Part shown: piece after piece, positions 1 to 8,189 of the stretch | Position numbering within the stretch: position 1 is the first letter of the stretch | Layout of the letters: every line of letters begins with the position of its first letter | Notes under the pieces: generated by a model | Seen by the model: the letters and a program-made list of their open reading frames with translations, nothing else | The model's database searches: none | What the model was told of the DNA's origin: nothing | Position numbers and translations under genes: made by a program | DNA from: Anaerolineae bacterium | GTDB taxonomy: Bacteria > Chloroflexota > Anaerolineae > Anaerolineales > E44-bin32 | Assembly (NCBI GenBank): GCA_011174825.1 | Contig: DUEZ01000081.1 | Coordinates: 21,303 to 85,302, forward strand | DNA: 64,000 nt | Direction of reading: 5' to 3'

Positions 1-1
1 G

Positions 2-376
2 GCAGTGGCCTTCTGTCTGGGCTCGGTCTTTCTCTTCCGCCTAGAGGAGGGGGGTCCTGCCGTTCACCCACTGTTAGCTATCGTGGTCTCTCTGATGACC
101 TTGGGGTATTTTTGGCTGGCGATTCGCAAGGCGATCCTCGCGCATCAGGCAGGACCGACCTTTGATCCTGCGCTTGTTGTAAACCAGATCGGTGAGGTTC
201 GCACCGCGATCGATCCGACTGGTTCGGTTTATGTCGCAGGAGAACTGTGGACCGCACGTGCGGATGCGCCCATTGCGATTGGAGCTTCTGTGAGGGTTCG
301 GGACCGTGAAGGTCTGATCTTAACCGTGGAACCCATTGAGCCGTCTGAAGATGAAACGTCTGGAGAAGGAGGGTAA
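2..376 (+). CDS. NfeD-family membrane protein, C-terminal part (cut by window edge)
   Basis: The reading frame is open to the left edge of the window, so this is the 3' end of a longer gene. The visible part holds a hydrophobic segment (about residues 20-40) followed by a soluble domain with a GSVYVAGELWTARAD-type stretch and a closing VxDREGLILTVEP strand. This is the OB-fold typical of the C terminus of NfeD proteins. Long NfeD proteins carry a ClpP-like serine protease domain upstream, which would lie outside the window. The next gene encodes an SPFH (stomatin/slipin) protein 4 nt after the stop, which is the standard NfeD partner. The family is thought to act in membrane quality control or raft-like membrane organisation. 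The family call is firm; the long or short form cannot be told here. Confidence 0.85.
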   Translation, partial: AVAFCLGSVFLFRLEEGGPAVHPLLAIVVSLMTLGYFWLAIRKAILAHQAGPTFDPALVVNQIGEVRTAIDPTGSVYVAGELWTARADAPIAIGASVRVRDREGLILTVEPIEPSEDETSGEGG

Positions 377-380
377 GGAG

Positions 381-1268
381 ATGGATTATGCGTTAGCATG
401 TTTAGTAGGTGCTGTTGGGCTCGTCGGCTTGGCAATTCTGGCGACCGCGATCCGTATTGTCCAGGAGTACGAGCGTTTGGTGGTTTTCCGCCTCGGGCGT
501 TGTGTTGGTGAGCGGGGACCAGGTTTGGTCCTGTTGATCCCCTTCATTGATCGTGGGATGAAGGTCGATTTACGGGAACTTGTTCGTGAGATTCCCCACC
601 AGACCTCCATCACGCTGGATAACGCGCCGATCGCCATCGACTTCATCTGGTATTTCAAGGTCGTCGACGCATCCCAAAGCGTGCTTCAGGTGGGAAATTT
701 TGAGGCGGCTGCCCAAGGAATGGCGACGACAACGTTGCGTTCGGTGATCGGTGGCATTCCGCTCGATGATGTGCTCTCGCAACGAGATCATATCAACCAA
801 ATGCTGAGGGTGAAGTTGGATGAGGTCACGGAACGCTGGGGTGTGAAGGTGACCAACGTCGAGATCCGAGAGATCATCCCGCCGCGCGAGGTTCAGGATG
901 CCATGAACCGTCAGATGACGGCCGAACGCGTCCGGCGGGCGGTGGTGACCGAATCTCAAGGTCAGCGCGAGGCAGCGGTCAACGTCGCCGATGGCGAGAA
1001 GCAAGCGGCCATTCTCAAAGCTGATGGGGATAAACAGGCCAATATTCTGAGGGCAGAGGGTGATCGCCAGTCACAATTGCTGCGTGCTGAGGGCTTCGCC
1101 GCTGCATTAGATCGGATCTATGATATTGCGCAGACGGTGGACCATAAAACGATGACGTTGCAGTATTTCGAAACGCTGAAGGAAATGGGGACTTCCCCTG
1201 CGACGAAGTTCATCTTCCCCATGGAGTTCACCAATCTGCTGGAGAACTTCATCAAGAAAACGGAATAG
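381..1268 (+). CDS. SPFH/band 7 protein (slipin/stomatin-like)
   Basis: The product of 295 residues has one N-terminal transmembrane segment (residues about 3-25), then the band 7 signature (YERLVVFRLGR, GPGLVLLIPFIDR, VDLRELVREIPHQ) and a charged coiled-coil tail with repeated DGEKQAAILKADGDKQANIL-like units. It is a membrane-anchored scaffold protein that oligomerises. It directly follows nfeD, as in many bacteria and archaea, and the two probably form a functional pair. I chose ATG 381 because it has a GGAGG-like site (366-372) at good spacing and begins right before the membrane anchor; an in-frame extension to 336 would overlap nfeD without a ribosome site. The substrate or role in this organism is unknown. 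Confidence 0.9.
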   Translation: MDYALACLVGAVGLVGLAILATAIRIVQEYERLVVFRLGRCVGERGPGLVLLIPFIDRGMKVDLRELVREIPHQTSITLDNAPIAIDFIWYFKVVDASQSVLQVGNFEAAAQGMATTTLRSVIGGIPLDDVLSQRDHINQMLRVKLDEVTERWGVKVTNVEIREIIPPREVQDAMNRQMTAERVRRAVVTESQGQREAAVNVADGEKQAAILKADGDKQANILRAEGDRQSQLLRAEGFAAALDRIYDIAQTVDHKTMTLQYFETLKEMGTSPATKFIFPMEFTNLLENFIKKTE

Positions 1269-1277
1269 ATCGGGACG

Positions 1278-1739
1278 TTGCACAGACCACATTCACCTGC
1301 TCAACCAGCTGCGGTCCTACCAGCATCGTGGCGTGACCTAACGTCAGTACGGGAGTTGGAAAAGATCTGCTTCGGTCGCGACGCCTGGCCATGGATTGAC
1401 ACGTTGGCTGCACTGACATTCCCCCAGACTGTGCGACTGAAAGCGGTCGCCGATGAGTTGGTGGTGGGATTTATCATCGGGGACCGAAGACGATTGAAAC
1501 GAACTGGGTGGATCGCCTCCATTGGAGTCCGACCCAATTATCGGAGGCGTGGGATCGGTCGGACGCTGTTGGCAGCGTGTGAAGATTTGCTGGGGATGCC
1601 TAGAGTCCGTCTATCGCTAAGAAGTTCAAACGATGCCGCGCTGCGACTGTACCAGCAGGCAGGCTACATCAGTATTGACACATGGAAAAGCTACTACCGT
1701 GATGGTGAGGACGCGATCGTCATGGAGAAGGTGCGGTGA
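1278..1739 (+). CDS. GNAT-family N-acetyltransferase (RimI-like)
   Basis: This 153-residue protein has the GNAT core. The acetyl-CoA loop VRPNYRRRGIGRTLL (about residues 79-93) matches the [QR]-x-x-G-x-[GA] motif. The C-terminal SLRSSNDAALRLYQQAGY segment is the usual RimI/Acetyltransf_1 ending, where Asn and Tyr assist catalysis. It would transfer an acetyl group from acetyl-CoA to an amine; the target (protein N terminus or small molecule) cannot be deduced. The start is TTG at 1278, 9 nt after the SPFH stop, so it probably belongs to the nfeD-SPFH transcript. An internal start a few codons later is possible because the first 15 residues are not conserved-looking. Confidence 0.85.
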   Translation: MHRPHSPAQPAAVLPASWRDLTSVRELEKICFGRDAWPWIDTLAALTFPQTVRLKAVADELVVGFIIGDRRRLKRTGWIASIGVRPNYRRRGIGRTLLAACEDLLGMPRVRLSLRSSNDAALRLYQQAGYISIDTWKSYYRDGEDAIVMEKVR

Positions 1740-1842
1740 GGGAGGTCTGATCCACATCATCCAGACTCGACCTTAGGCATTAACCCTCGCGCAGGATCTT
1801 GTCGGTTGAAGGAGTCGTTAAAGGCGTATCGAAGCGCGACCT

Positions 1843-1871
1843 TTGACCTACATATCACTCTCTGGTAGAAT
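1843..1871 (+). promoter_or_regulatory. Sigma70-type promoter for rplI
   Basis: TTGACC (1843-1848) and TAGAAT (1866-1871) are separated by 17 nt, a near-consensus vegetative promoter. It lies 81 nt before the rplI ATG. Seen directly; activity is inferred. Confidence 0.65.
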
Positions 1872-1880
1872 GCCTCTCGT

Positions 1881-1923
1881 CGGGCGTTGTACCCTTCGCC
1901 CAAGAGCGCCGTCCTCGGCGCTC
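1881..1923 (+). promoter_or_regulatory. Hairpins in the rplI leader
   Basis: The leader between the promoter and rplI holds GAGCGCC (1904-1910) and GGCGCTC (1917-1923), a perfect 7-bp stem with a 6-nt loop. It is preceded by a weaker GGGCG/CGCCC pair (1882-1901). There is no T-tract, so this is not an ordinary terminator. It could stabilise the message or be a ribosomal-protein autoregulatory site; this is a guess. Confidence 0.3.
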
Positions 1924-1951
1924 AAACTTTGCAGAAAGGGCTTGGATTTCG

Positions 1952-2605
1952 ATGAAAGTGATGCTGTTAAAAGACGTCTACAACCTTGGCCGAGCTGGTG
2001 ATGTGAAGAAAGTCGCCGATGGCTATGGTCGTAACTACCTCATACCCGAGGGACTGGCTGTGTTGGCCACACCGGGTGTGATGAAGCAAGCTGAACGTAT
2101 TCGTGACCGCGCGTCTCAAGAAAGGGCCCGCCTGAATCAGGAGCTAAGTGCGGTCGCCGAACAGATATCGGGGTTAGAGCTACCCTTTGCAGTCAAGGCG
2201 GGTGATACGGGTAGGCTCTATGGATCCGTGACCACTGCGATGATCGCGGAGGCGATTGAAAAGGCAACTGGGCTCCAGATCGCCCGAAGGCAGGTGGACA
2301 GTCAACCTCTCAAGATGTTGGGTGTACACAGTGTAAACATACATTTAACCATGGACCTTAATCCTGAGGTCACGGTGGTTATCCATCGTGAGGGTGAAAA
2401 GCCTGAATCTGCGTATGCTTTAACAGCGGAGGTTATCGTAGAAGCTGAAGCGGTGGAGGACTTCGCAGAACTTCGGGCCGAACTCGAAGCTGAGGAAGCG
2501 GAGTTGGAAGTCCAAGAATTGGCTGAAGTCGTAGAAGACGAAGAACTTCCAGGGGAAGAGAGCACCGCTGAAGACATACAGGAAGAGATCTCTGACCAGG
2601 CATAA
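1952..2605 (+). CDS. rplI: 50S ribosomal protein L9 with long acidic C-terminal tail
   Basis: The first ~148 residues are a complete L9: the N-terminal 23S rRNA-binding domain (MKVMLLKDVYNLGRAGDVKKVADGYGRNYL region), the long connecting helix (residues about 45-75) and the C-terminal domain (GRLYGSVT, HSVNIHLTMDLNPEVTVVIHREG). L9 binds domain V of 23S rRNA at the base of the L1 stalk. Usual length is about 150 residues; here 217. The extra ~65 residues are almost all Glu/Ala/Val/Leu and very acidic (EAEEAELEVQELAEVVEDEE), which is odd for a protein bound to rRNA. ATG 1952 is preceded by GAAAGGG at suitable distance. It is monocistronic, bounded by its own promoter and a terminator. Confidence 0.96.
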   Translation: MKVMLLKDVYNLGRAGDVKKVADGYGRNYLIPEGLAVLATPGVMKQAERIRDRASQERARLNQELSAVAEQISGLELPFAVKAGDTGRLYGSVTTAMIAEAIEKATGLQIARRQVDSQPLKMLGVHSVNIHLTMDLNPEVTVVIHREGEKPESAYALTAEVIVEAEAVEDFAELRAELEAEEAELEVQELAEVVEDEELPGEESTAEDIQEEISDQA

Positions 2606-2622
2606 TACGGTATGGTAAAGAG

Positions 2623-2662
2623 CCACCGGCATGGAGCGGGCTTTCCGCTTGCCGGTGGTTTT
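2623..2662 (+). terminator. Rho-independent terminator after rplI
   Basis: CCACCGGC (2623-2630) pairs perfectly with GCCGGTGG (2651-2658) and is followed by TTTT. It lies 17 nt after the rplI stop. Confidence 0.8.
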
Positions 2663-2875
2663 GCATATGTGACGGCGCTGAAAAATGTCCGAGAGTGTAC
2701 AAGAGAACGAAATTTGAGAGGGTGTGGGCGAAACCGATCATCACATAAATCCCTTACGCTACTTACGGTTTGTTATTTCCTGATACTCATATCTAGATTG
2801 GGGATTGGTGTGACCCCCATCTGGCTGTCAAGCGCAGCGTAGGATGCAGTCTGCGACGATCCATCAGGTATTAGA

Positions 2876-3799
2876 ATGGAAGAGATCGGTCGATTGTTGT
2901 TAGAGGCTCGTGAGCAGCTCGGACTGTCGTTGGACGAAGTCGAGCGAGCGACCCGCATACGTGCTTATCAATTAGAAGCAATTGAACGCGGCGAGATGGA
3001 GGCATTTCCATCTCCTGTCCAGGCGCGCGGTTTCTTGCATAATTACGCTGAGTTCCTTGGACTCGATGCAGATGCGATCTTGCTTCAATACGCGGAGGCT
3101 CTACAATCTCGCCGGTCTCGGCTATTTCCTGAAACATCGTACAAGGAACCCAGGACTGGTCCATCCGTACGTATCCGTTCCCGTCGCCCGCGCTGGTTAT
3201 CCAGTGACCTGTTTGTCGCTGCGACGATCGTTTTGGCCATTCTCACGGTGCTTATCTGGGGTGGAAGTCGGGTTATCACTGTCTTACGCCAGCATACGGA
3301 GACCCCGGAAGCGGCCTTGGGACTTCTCATTTCCACTACTACACCAACATTGACGGAAATGCCTCTTCAGTCCGGTTCGGTTACTGAATCGACCACAGAG
3401 TTGTTTACTGAGGAGACACCCATACCGACACAGCCTCTCTTCCTCGGTTTAGCTGATAAGGTCAGTCTGACGGTCGTGGTGGAAAAAAGCGCCTGGTTGA
3501 AGGTGATGGTGGACGGTAAAGAGGCATTTCAAGGGCGGGTGGAGGGGGGGGACATCTTTGAGTTCCAGGGTGATCAAGTCGTCGAGTTGACCACTGGCAA
3601 CGGTGCTGGGATCCATGTTTTCTATAACGGACAAGATCATGGCATCTTGGGCGACGTAGGGCAAGTCGTCATTCGTTTATGGACACTGGAAGGAGCCTTG
3701 ACCCCAACGGCGACCATAACCCGTACACCGACCGAAACTCCCAGGATCAGCGAAACCCCTAGCCCAACTACCACATCACCCCCGACACCAGGCGGTTGA
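2876..3799 (+). CDS. RodZ-like helix-turn-helix membrane protein
   Basis: The 307-residue protein has an N-terminal HTH_25/XRE-like domain (LLLEAREQLGLSLDEVERAT, then IRAYQLEAIERGEM and the FPSPVQARGFLHNYAEFLGL stretch typical of RodZ). A single transmembrane helix follows (about residues 118-136), then a Thr/Pro-rich linker and a C-terminal DUF4115 domain (residues about 195-270, KSAWLKVMVDGKEAFQGRVEGG). It ends in a low-complexity TPTATITRTPTETP tail. RodZ links MreB to the membrane in rod-shaped cells; whether this homologue does so is inferred. The Thr/Pro-rich tail is common in Anaerolineae surface proteins. The gene ends 1 nt before rimO, so the two are co-transcribed. Confidence 0.85.
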   Translation: MEEIGRLLLEAREQLGLSLDEVERATRIRAYQLEAIERGEMEAFPSPVQARGFLHNYAEFLGLDADAILLQYAEALQSRRSRLFPETSYKEPRTGPSVRIRSRRPRWLSSDLFVAATIVLAILTVLIWGGSRVITVLRQHTETPEAALGLLISTTTPTLTEMPLQSGSVTESTTELFTEETPIPTQPLFLGLADKVSLTVVVEKSAWLKVMVDGKEAFQGRVEGGDIFEFQGDQVVELTTGNGAGIHVFYNGQDHGILGDVGQVVIRLWTLEGALTPTATITRTPTETPRISETPSPTTTSPPTPGG

Positions 3800-3800
3800 T

Positions 3801-5138
3801 ATGCAGGGGGCGCAATTCTATCTTCTCTCCCTTGGTTGTGCCAAGAACACAGTCGATTCCCAGTCAATGTCAGCATTACTCAGCCGTGCTGGATATGTGG
3901 TATGCGATCACCCACAAGAAGCCGATATCTTGCTTGTTAATACCTGTGGTTTCATCGAGCCAGCGAGGGAAGAATCGTATGCTGAGTTACGGCGTTTGGC
4001 AGAGGGAAAGACGCCAGATCAACTATTAATCGCCGCAGGCTGTTTAACCGAAAGGTATGGCAAGCAAGTTGTCGGTCAGGTGCCTGGGATTGACGGATTG
4101 TTGGGGACCCGACGCTGGATGGAACTCCCTAAGCTGGTACAGAGATTGCGTGACGGGAACGAATCACGACCGCTTTATCACCTTCCCGGATCGGAGAGAA
4201 AAGACACAGAAACTGCAGGCATGTCGCGCATAGCCGTGCAAGGTCCAAGCGCATATCTAAAGATCGCTGATGGTTGTCGCCGTCCCTGTGCGTTCTGTGC
4301 GATACCGTTGATCAAAGGCACTGCTGTAAGCCGACCGCCAGAAGCGATACTTGAAGACGCACGGCTTCTGCAGGATATGGGTGTGCGAGAAGTCAATCTC
4401 ATCGCTCAGGACACCAGTGACTATGGTCATGACCTGGGGATAGAGGATGGGTTAGCCATCCTCTTAGAGGATTTGGTGAAGGCAGCACCTGCGATTGATT
4501 GGATCCGCATCCTTTATACGTATCCAGGTTGTGTAACCGATCGTTTGATCAGAATCATGGCCGAATATCCACAGATCGTGCCGTATCTTGATATCCCCTT
4601 ACAACATGGCCACCCAAATGTGCTTCGTCGCATGCGCCGCCCAGCGAATATTGAGTGGGTATACCGAACGATAGAAAAAATGCGTGCTGTCATACCAGAT
4701 CTTGCTCTGAGAACGACGTTCATCGTGGGCTATCCGGGGGAGACAGAGGAGGAATTTCAAGCGTTGCTTGAGTTCGTGGAGGGTTTGCGTTTCGATCGGG
4801 TAGGGGTTTTTACATTCTCCTTTGAGCGAGGGACGCCCAGTGAGTCGTTGGGAGATCCGATCCCACCCGAAGTGAAGGAGGAGCGAAGAGGGCGCCTCAT
4901 GGAACTTCAGCAACGGATCTCGCTCGAGAAGAACATCGCGCTCATCGGTCAAAGACTTTCGGTGCTTATTGAGGGTCATGGGGATGGAATCTCCCTTGGA
5001 CGATCCACTCGTGATGCACCTGAGATCGACGGCATGGTGATTGTGGAGGGGGAGATTCCCGTGGGGGAAATGGCGCTTGTACAGATCATAGGTGCGATGC
5101 CATACGACCTAACAGGGGTTCAGCTTAGAACCTCCTAA
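3801..5138 (+). CDS. rimO: Ribosomal protein S12 methylthiotransferase RimO
   Basis: A full-length (445 residues) radical SAM methylthiotransferase. The N-terminal MTTase domain shows SLGCAKNTVDS, NTCGFIEPAREES and AAGCLTERY with the three cluster cysteines. The radical SAM motif CRRPCAFCAIP (CxxxCxxC) is at about residues 159-166, and a C-terminal TRAM domain is present (residues about 375-440). RimO adds a methylthio group to an aspartate of ribosomal protein S12, using S-adenosylmethionine and two [4Fe-4S] clusters. The CAKNTVDS and CGFIEPA forms favour RimO over MiaB. The ATG start is 1 nt after the rodZ-like stop. Confidence 0.95.
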   Translation: MQGAQFYLLSLGCAKNTVDSQSMSALLSRAGYVVCDHPQEADILLVNTCGFIEPAREESYAELRRLAEGKTPDQLLIAAGCLTERYGKQVVGQVPGIDGLLGTRRWMELPKLVQRLRDGNESRPLYHLPGSERKDTETAGMSRIAVQGPSAYLKIADGCRRPCAFCAIPLIKGTAVSRPPEAILEDARLLQDMGVREVNLIAQDTSDYGHDLGIEDGLAILLEDLVKAAPAIDWIRILYTYPGCVTDRLIRIMAEYPQIVPYLDIPLQHGHPNVLRRMRRPANIEWVYRTIEKMRAVIPDLALRTTFIVGYPGETEEEFQALLEFVEGLRFDRVGVFTFSFERGTPSESLGDPIPPEVKEERRGRLMELQQRISLEKNIALIGQRLSVLIEGHGDGISLGRSTRDAPEIDGMVIVEGEIPVGEMALVQIIGAMPYDLTGVQLRTS

Positions 5139-5331
5139 GATGTATCGTTCTATTGCAGTAATCGATGGTTTTGTTATTATGCGTTTGTGAGTATTGAAAT
5201 CTTTGGGGGATTTTTTTAGACGCGTGGTATCCATGAGATTGAATACATGGACCACTTACGTTTTCCAGGATCTGATGTCCATCGATAATAAATCCTCAAG
5301 TGGATCTCTATCCATGAAACGAGCGTGAAAT

Positions 5332-5949
5332 TTGGGAACCTTCTTCGAAGGAGCATTAGCCGGTTACGGAATTGCCATGCCGGTAGGTCCTATCACCATT
5401 CTGATCGTTGATATGAGCCTAAGGCGTGGTTTTTCGCATGGATTTATGGCGGGCGCGGGTGCAGCTGTGGTGGACTTTCTGTTCGCTGGATTGGCAGTCC
5501 TGGCAGGGGAAGTACTGACTCCAGTATTGGCCCCTTTCGCTGTCGGATTAAAAGTAACAAGTGCTCTGGTGCTTATAGGATGGGGGTTGTGGGGCTTTTG
5601 GCGAGCTCGTAGGCTCTCTCGCATTGTAGAGTCAAAGCGTGAGATAAAACAGCGCCATCTGCATGTCTTTGTGCAATTCCTAGGTCTGACTGCGATTAAC
5701 CCATTAACGCTTATCTTTTTTAGTGCGCTGATCTTGGGTAGGGGAACGGGCGATGTACTCACGCTTGCGGAGAAGGTCTCTTTCGTTCTCGGCGTAGGTC
5801 TTGCGTCCTTCTCCTGGCAAACAATTCTGGCGGCTTTAGGTGCCACGCTTCGCAGAAACCTCTCACCTCGCGCACAGGTGCTGATCAGTGTGTTAGGGAA
5901 TCTGGTTGTGATCGTGCTCGGGTTGCGTGTGTTGCTGAGCGTTGGATGA
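5332..5949 (+). CDS. LysE/RhtB-family exporter
   Basis: A 205-residue polytopic membrane protein with about six hydrophobic segments. The opening GYGIAMPVGPITILIVDMSLRRGF matches the LysE N-terminal pattern (PGP/VGP, then RxGxxxG), and QFLGLTAINPLTLIFFSALI is the conserved second-half motif (NP in the fourth helix). The family exports amino acids or other small metabolites at the cytoplasmic membrane; the substrate cannot be read from the sequence. The start is TTG 5332; no strong ribosome site is seen. It stands alone after a 190-nt gap and converges with fabI. Confidence 0.85.
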   Translation: MGTFFEGALAGYGIAMPVGPITILIVDMSLRRGFSHGFMAGAGAAVVDFLFAGLAVLAGEVLTPVLAPFAVGLKVTSALVLIGWGLWGFWRARRLSRIVESKREIKQRHLHVFVQFLGLTAINPLTLIFFSALILGRGTGDVLTLAEKVSFVLGVGLASFSWQTILAALGATLRRNLSPRAQVLISVLGNLVVIVLGLRVLLSVG

Positions 5950-6018
5950 TTTCATCTTGATGATGTAGATTGTGCGCAGTGCTGTCTTCGAGTGGGGTTA
6001 TACGATTTGGAATGCAGA

Positions 6019-6072
6019 AGGGATCGGGGATCAGGTTATTACTATATAAATCGGTCCTGATCCCCAATCCCT
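6019..6072. repeat. Palindromic dispersed repeat (GGGATCAGG family) between convergent genes
   Basis: AGGGATCGGGGATCAGG and its near complement CCTGATCCCCAATCCCT form a 17-bp imperfect stem around a 20-nt A/T-rich loop. It sits between the convergent lysE-like and fabI genes, so it may act as a bidirectional terminator. Related copies are at 7034, 20371, 54252 and 61267. Confidence 0.75.
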
Positions 6073-6081
6073 GGTTCTTAG

Positions 6082-6870
6082 TTACACTTGATCCGTGATG
6101 GTCGGCACACCGAGGACGTTAAAACCGGAATCCACAAACAGGACTACACCTGTGACCGAACGGGCCATATCAGAAGACAACCAAACTGCCGTTTCTCCAA
6201 CATCCTCGATCGTAATGTTTCGTCGCAGGGGAGCGATGGAGGGGAAATGACGATACATAAGTTTGAAACCACTCACGCCGGCTGCTGATAGAGTTCGAAT
6301 GGGCCCAGCCGAGATGGCGTTGACACGGATGTCTCGGGGACCAAAATCCGCAGCCAGGTAACGCATTGTCGCCTCCAACGCGGCTTTAGCCACACCCATG
6401 ACGTTGTAATTTGGCCATACGCGTTCGCCACCATTGGCGGTCATCGTCAACATCGACCCGCCTTGGTTCATGAGCGGTAAGGCCGCTCGGGCGAGGGCGA
6501 TGAAGGAATAAACGCTGATGTCAAACGCGAGATGAAACCCATCACGACTGGTTTCGTGGAAATGCCCCATGAGTTCTTCCCGATTAGCGAAGGCGATAGA
6601 GTGAACCAGGATGTCTATTGTGCCCAACTCTTCCGCCGTTCGAGCAAAAACCGTCTCGATTTCCTCATCACGACTCACGTCACACTTCTCAATAAACTCG
6701 GCGTCAACTTTTTGAGCAAGCGGTCGCACTCTCCGTTCAAGCGCAGGACTGGCATATGACAAAGCCAGACGGGCACCTTGGGCATGCATGGCCTGGGCAA
6801 TGCCCCAAGCGATGGAGTGGTCATTTGCGATCCCAAAGATCAGAGCGGTCTTTCCCTCGAGTAGTTTCAT
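6082..6870 (-). CDS. fabI: Enoyl-[acyl-carrier-protein] reductase FabI
   Basis: A 262-residue short-chain dehydrogenase-fold enzyme that reduces enoyl-ACP with NAD(P)H in the last step of each elongation round. Seen: the FabI-type nucleotide loop GIANDHSIAWGIA (residues about 13-25), the SIAFA motif near 91-95 and the catalytic Tyr155-x6-Lys162 (PNYNVMGVAK). E. coli FabI has a second tyrosine ten residues before the catalytic one (Y146); here that site is Ala (TMTANGGERVW). ATG 6870 is chosen because GGAGGAAGAGG precedes it; a longer in-frame version to 6912 lacks this. It is the last gene of the minus-strand lipid cluster, 260 nt beyond MaoC with a repeat between, so it may have its own promoter. 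Confidence 0.95.
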   Translation of the reverse strand: MKLLEGKTALIFGIANDHSIAWGIAQAMHAQGARLALSYASPALERRVRPLAQKVDAEFIEKCDVSRDEEIETVFARTAEELGTIDILVHSIAFANREELMGHFHETSRDGFHLAFDISVYSFIALARAALPLMNQGGSMLTMTANGGERVWPNYNVMGVAKAALEATMRYLAADFGPRDIRVNAISAGPIRTLSAAGVSGFKLMYRHFPSIAPLRRNITIEDVGETAVWLSSDMARSVTGVVLFVDSGFNVLGVPTITDQV

Positions 6871-7033
6871 GATTCCTCTTCCTCCTGCGCATCGTAATAG
6901 ATTGATATTCAAAAGCGAGCAACAAGGATAATCTATTTTCTGGGGTAGTTCTAGACCGTTTCAACTTACCGGTTATTATTCTGGGATCTTCACCTACAAA
7001 TGTGGCGTCATACCAATCGGAATGCCGTAGGGC

Positions 7034-7103
7034 TCAGGGATTAGCGACAAGGGATCAGGATCCAAATCCGTACTGATCCCTGATCCCCCATCCCTGATCC
7101 CTT
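7034..7103. repeat. Palindromic dispersed repeat (GGGATCAGG family)
   Basis: Left part TCAGGGATTAGCGACAAGGG... and right part ...TGATCCCCCATCCCTGATCC are imperfect complements made of short GGGATCAGGGAT units. It lies between MaoC and fabI. Confidence 0.7.
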
Positions 7104-7130
7104 TAGTTTGATCATGGTGGCTAGTGAGAG

Positions 7131-7610
7131 TCATGGCTGGTGAAGCCTCGTTGATTTTTCTCCCTCCTCGGGTCGAGAACGGATCAGTAATGTCCAGGTT
7201 CCCTTTTGAACGGTCTCGTCCCTCTGATTTAGTAAGGTGGCATCGAAGGTGACGAAGCCGCCGTTCATGCGGGGCATCTCTTTTTTCCTACGTACCTCGG
7301 CGCGAAATTTGATCGTGTCACCGATGTATATGGGGTTACGAAACTTCCAATCCACTCCGATGAGGGCTTCCGCCGTTCCTTCCAGTAGACCCGTACCCCA
7401 CGCGAGTCCACCAGCGATCGATAATCCTAACAGGCCATGGGCGACCTGCTCACCATAGATCGTCGTTTTCGCATACTCCGCATTGGTGTGAACGGGATTG
7501 TGATCACCGGTAAAGTCGGCGAAGGACAAAATGTCGCTCTCGGTTATCGTTCGCCCTGGGCTCTCTGCAATATCACCAACGGTCATTTCCTCGAAATATT
7601 TTCCTCTCAA
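7131..7610 (-). CDS. MaoC-like (R)-specific enoyl-CoA hydratase / dehydratase
   Basis: A single hot-dog-fold domain of 159 residues. The catalytic Asp/His pair is in FTGDHNPVHTN (about residues 33-43), followed by the Ser/Gly-rich hydratase segment YGEQVAHGLLGLSIAGGL. Such enzymes add or remove water at 2-enoyl-CoA or enoyl-ACP. I chose TTG 7610 because an AAGGAGG site lies 8 nt upstream; an ATG at 7643 is in frame but has no such site. It sits 69 nt downstream of the biotin carrier gene in the same orientation, so it probably takes part in the same acyl-CoA metabolism or supplies a dehydratase step for the Fab genes. No fabZ is seen in the window. Confidence 0.85.
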   Translation of the reverse strand: MRGKYFEEMTVGDIAESPGRTITESDILSFADFTGDHNPVHTNAEYAKTTIYGEQVAHGLLGLSIAGGLAWGTGLLEGTAEALIGVDWKFRNPIYIGDTIKFRAEVRRKKEMPRMNGGFVTFDATLLNQRDETVQKGTWTLLIRSRPEEGEKSTRLHQP

Positions 7611-7679
7611 TTGCTCGACCTCCTTCAAGCCTGACCCCCTCATCCATGTCTAGACGATCCGTTCCTAAACAGCTTTGAC

Positions 7680-8189
7680 TCACATGCTGGGAGAATCATC
7701 GATGACCGCGAGTATCTCCCCCTGGGTGACCTCCCGACCAGCGCCGGTGGCAAGCGAACGCACAACTCCAGCTCGGGCGGTGCGTAGCTCAATGTGCATC
7801 TTCATGGATTCTAATACAGCCACAACATCACCCTCTCCAACCGACTCTCCTTCAGTCACCCTCAATTCGACCAACCACCCAGGCAGGGGAGCTGAGATCT
7901 CTGAAGGGCCTTCGTCCTGTTGGACTTGGGTAACCTTTACGGAGGGTTGGGTTTCCCCTTGCATGGTAGCTCGATAGGGTCGTCCCGCGACGACCACTCG
8001 TTGGTCACCGTTTTCTTCTTTCTCCACATGCGCTTCATAGGAGCGATGATCAACCAGTAGGGAGTAGAGTGGCAATCCATCGATGCTTTCCAGATCGACA
8101 TCAAGTGGCTGGTTGTTCACCCACACTTGCCCGTCAGTGGTGACCTCGATATCGAAAGTGCGTCCTTCGATGGTGACTTGATATCTCAC
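7680..8189 (-). CDS. Biotin carboxyl carrier protein of acyl-CoA carboxylase
   Basis: The 169-residue protein ends in a biotinyl domain (about residues 95-165). The biotin-accepting lysine is in the ESMKM motif near residue 127, with a preceding PLPGWLVELRVTEGESV strand. The N-terminal ~90 residues resemble the extra domain of acyl-CoA/propionyl-CoA carboxylase carriers (RTFDIEV, YEAHVE), rather than short AccB. Its ATG overlaps the stop of the biotin carboxylase gene (8186-8189), so the two are translationally coupled. It shuttles carboxybiotin between carboxylase and carboxyltransferase. Confidence 0.9.
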   Translation of the reverse strand: MRYQVTIEGRTFDIEVTTDGQVWVNNQPLDVDLESIDGLPLYSLLVDHRSYEAHVEKEENGDQRVVVAGRPYRATMQGETQPSVKVTQVQQDEGPSEISAPLPGWLVELRVTEGESVGEGDVVAVLESMKMHIELRTARAGVVRSLATGAGREVTQGEILAVIDDSPSM

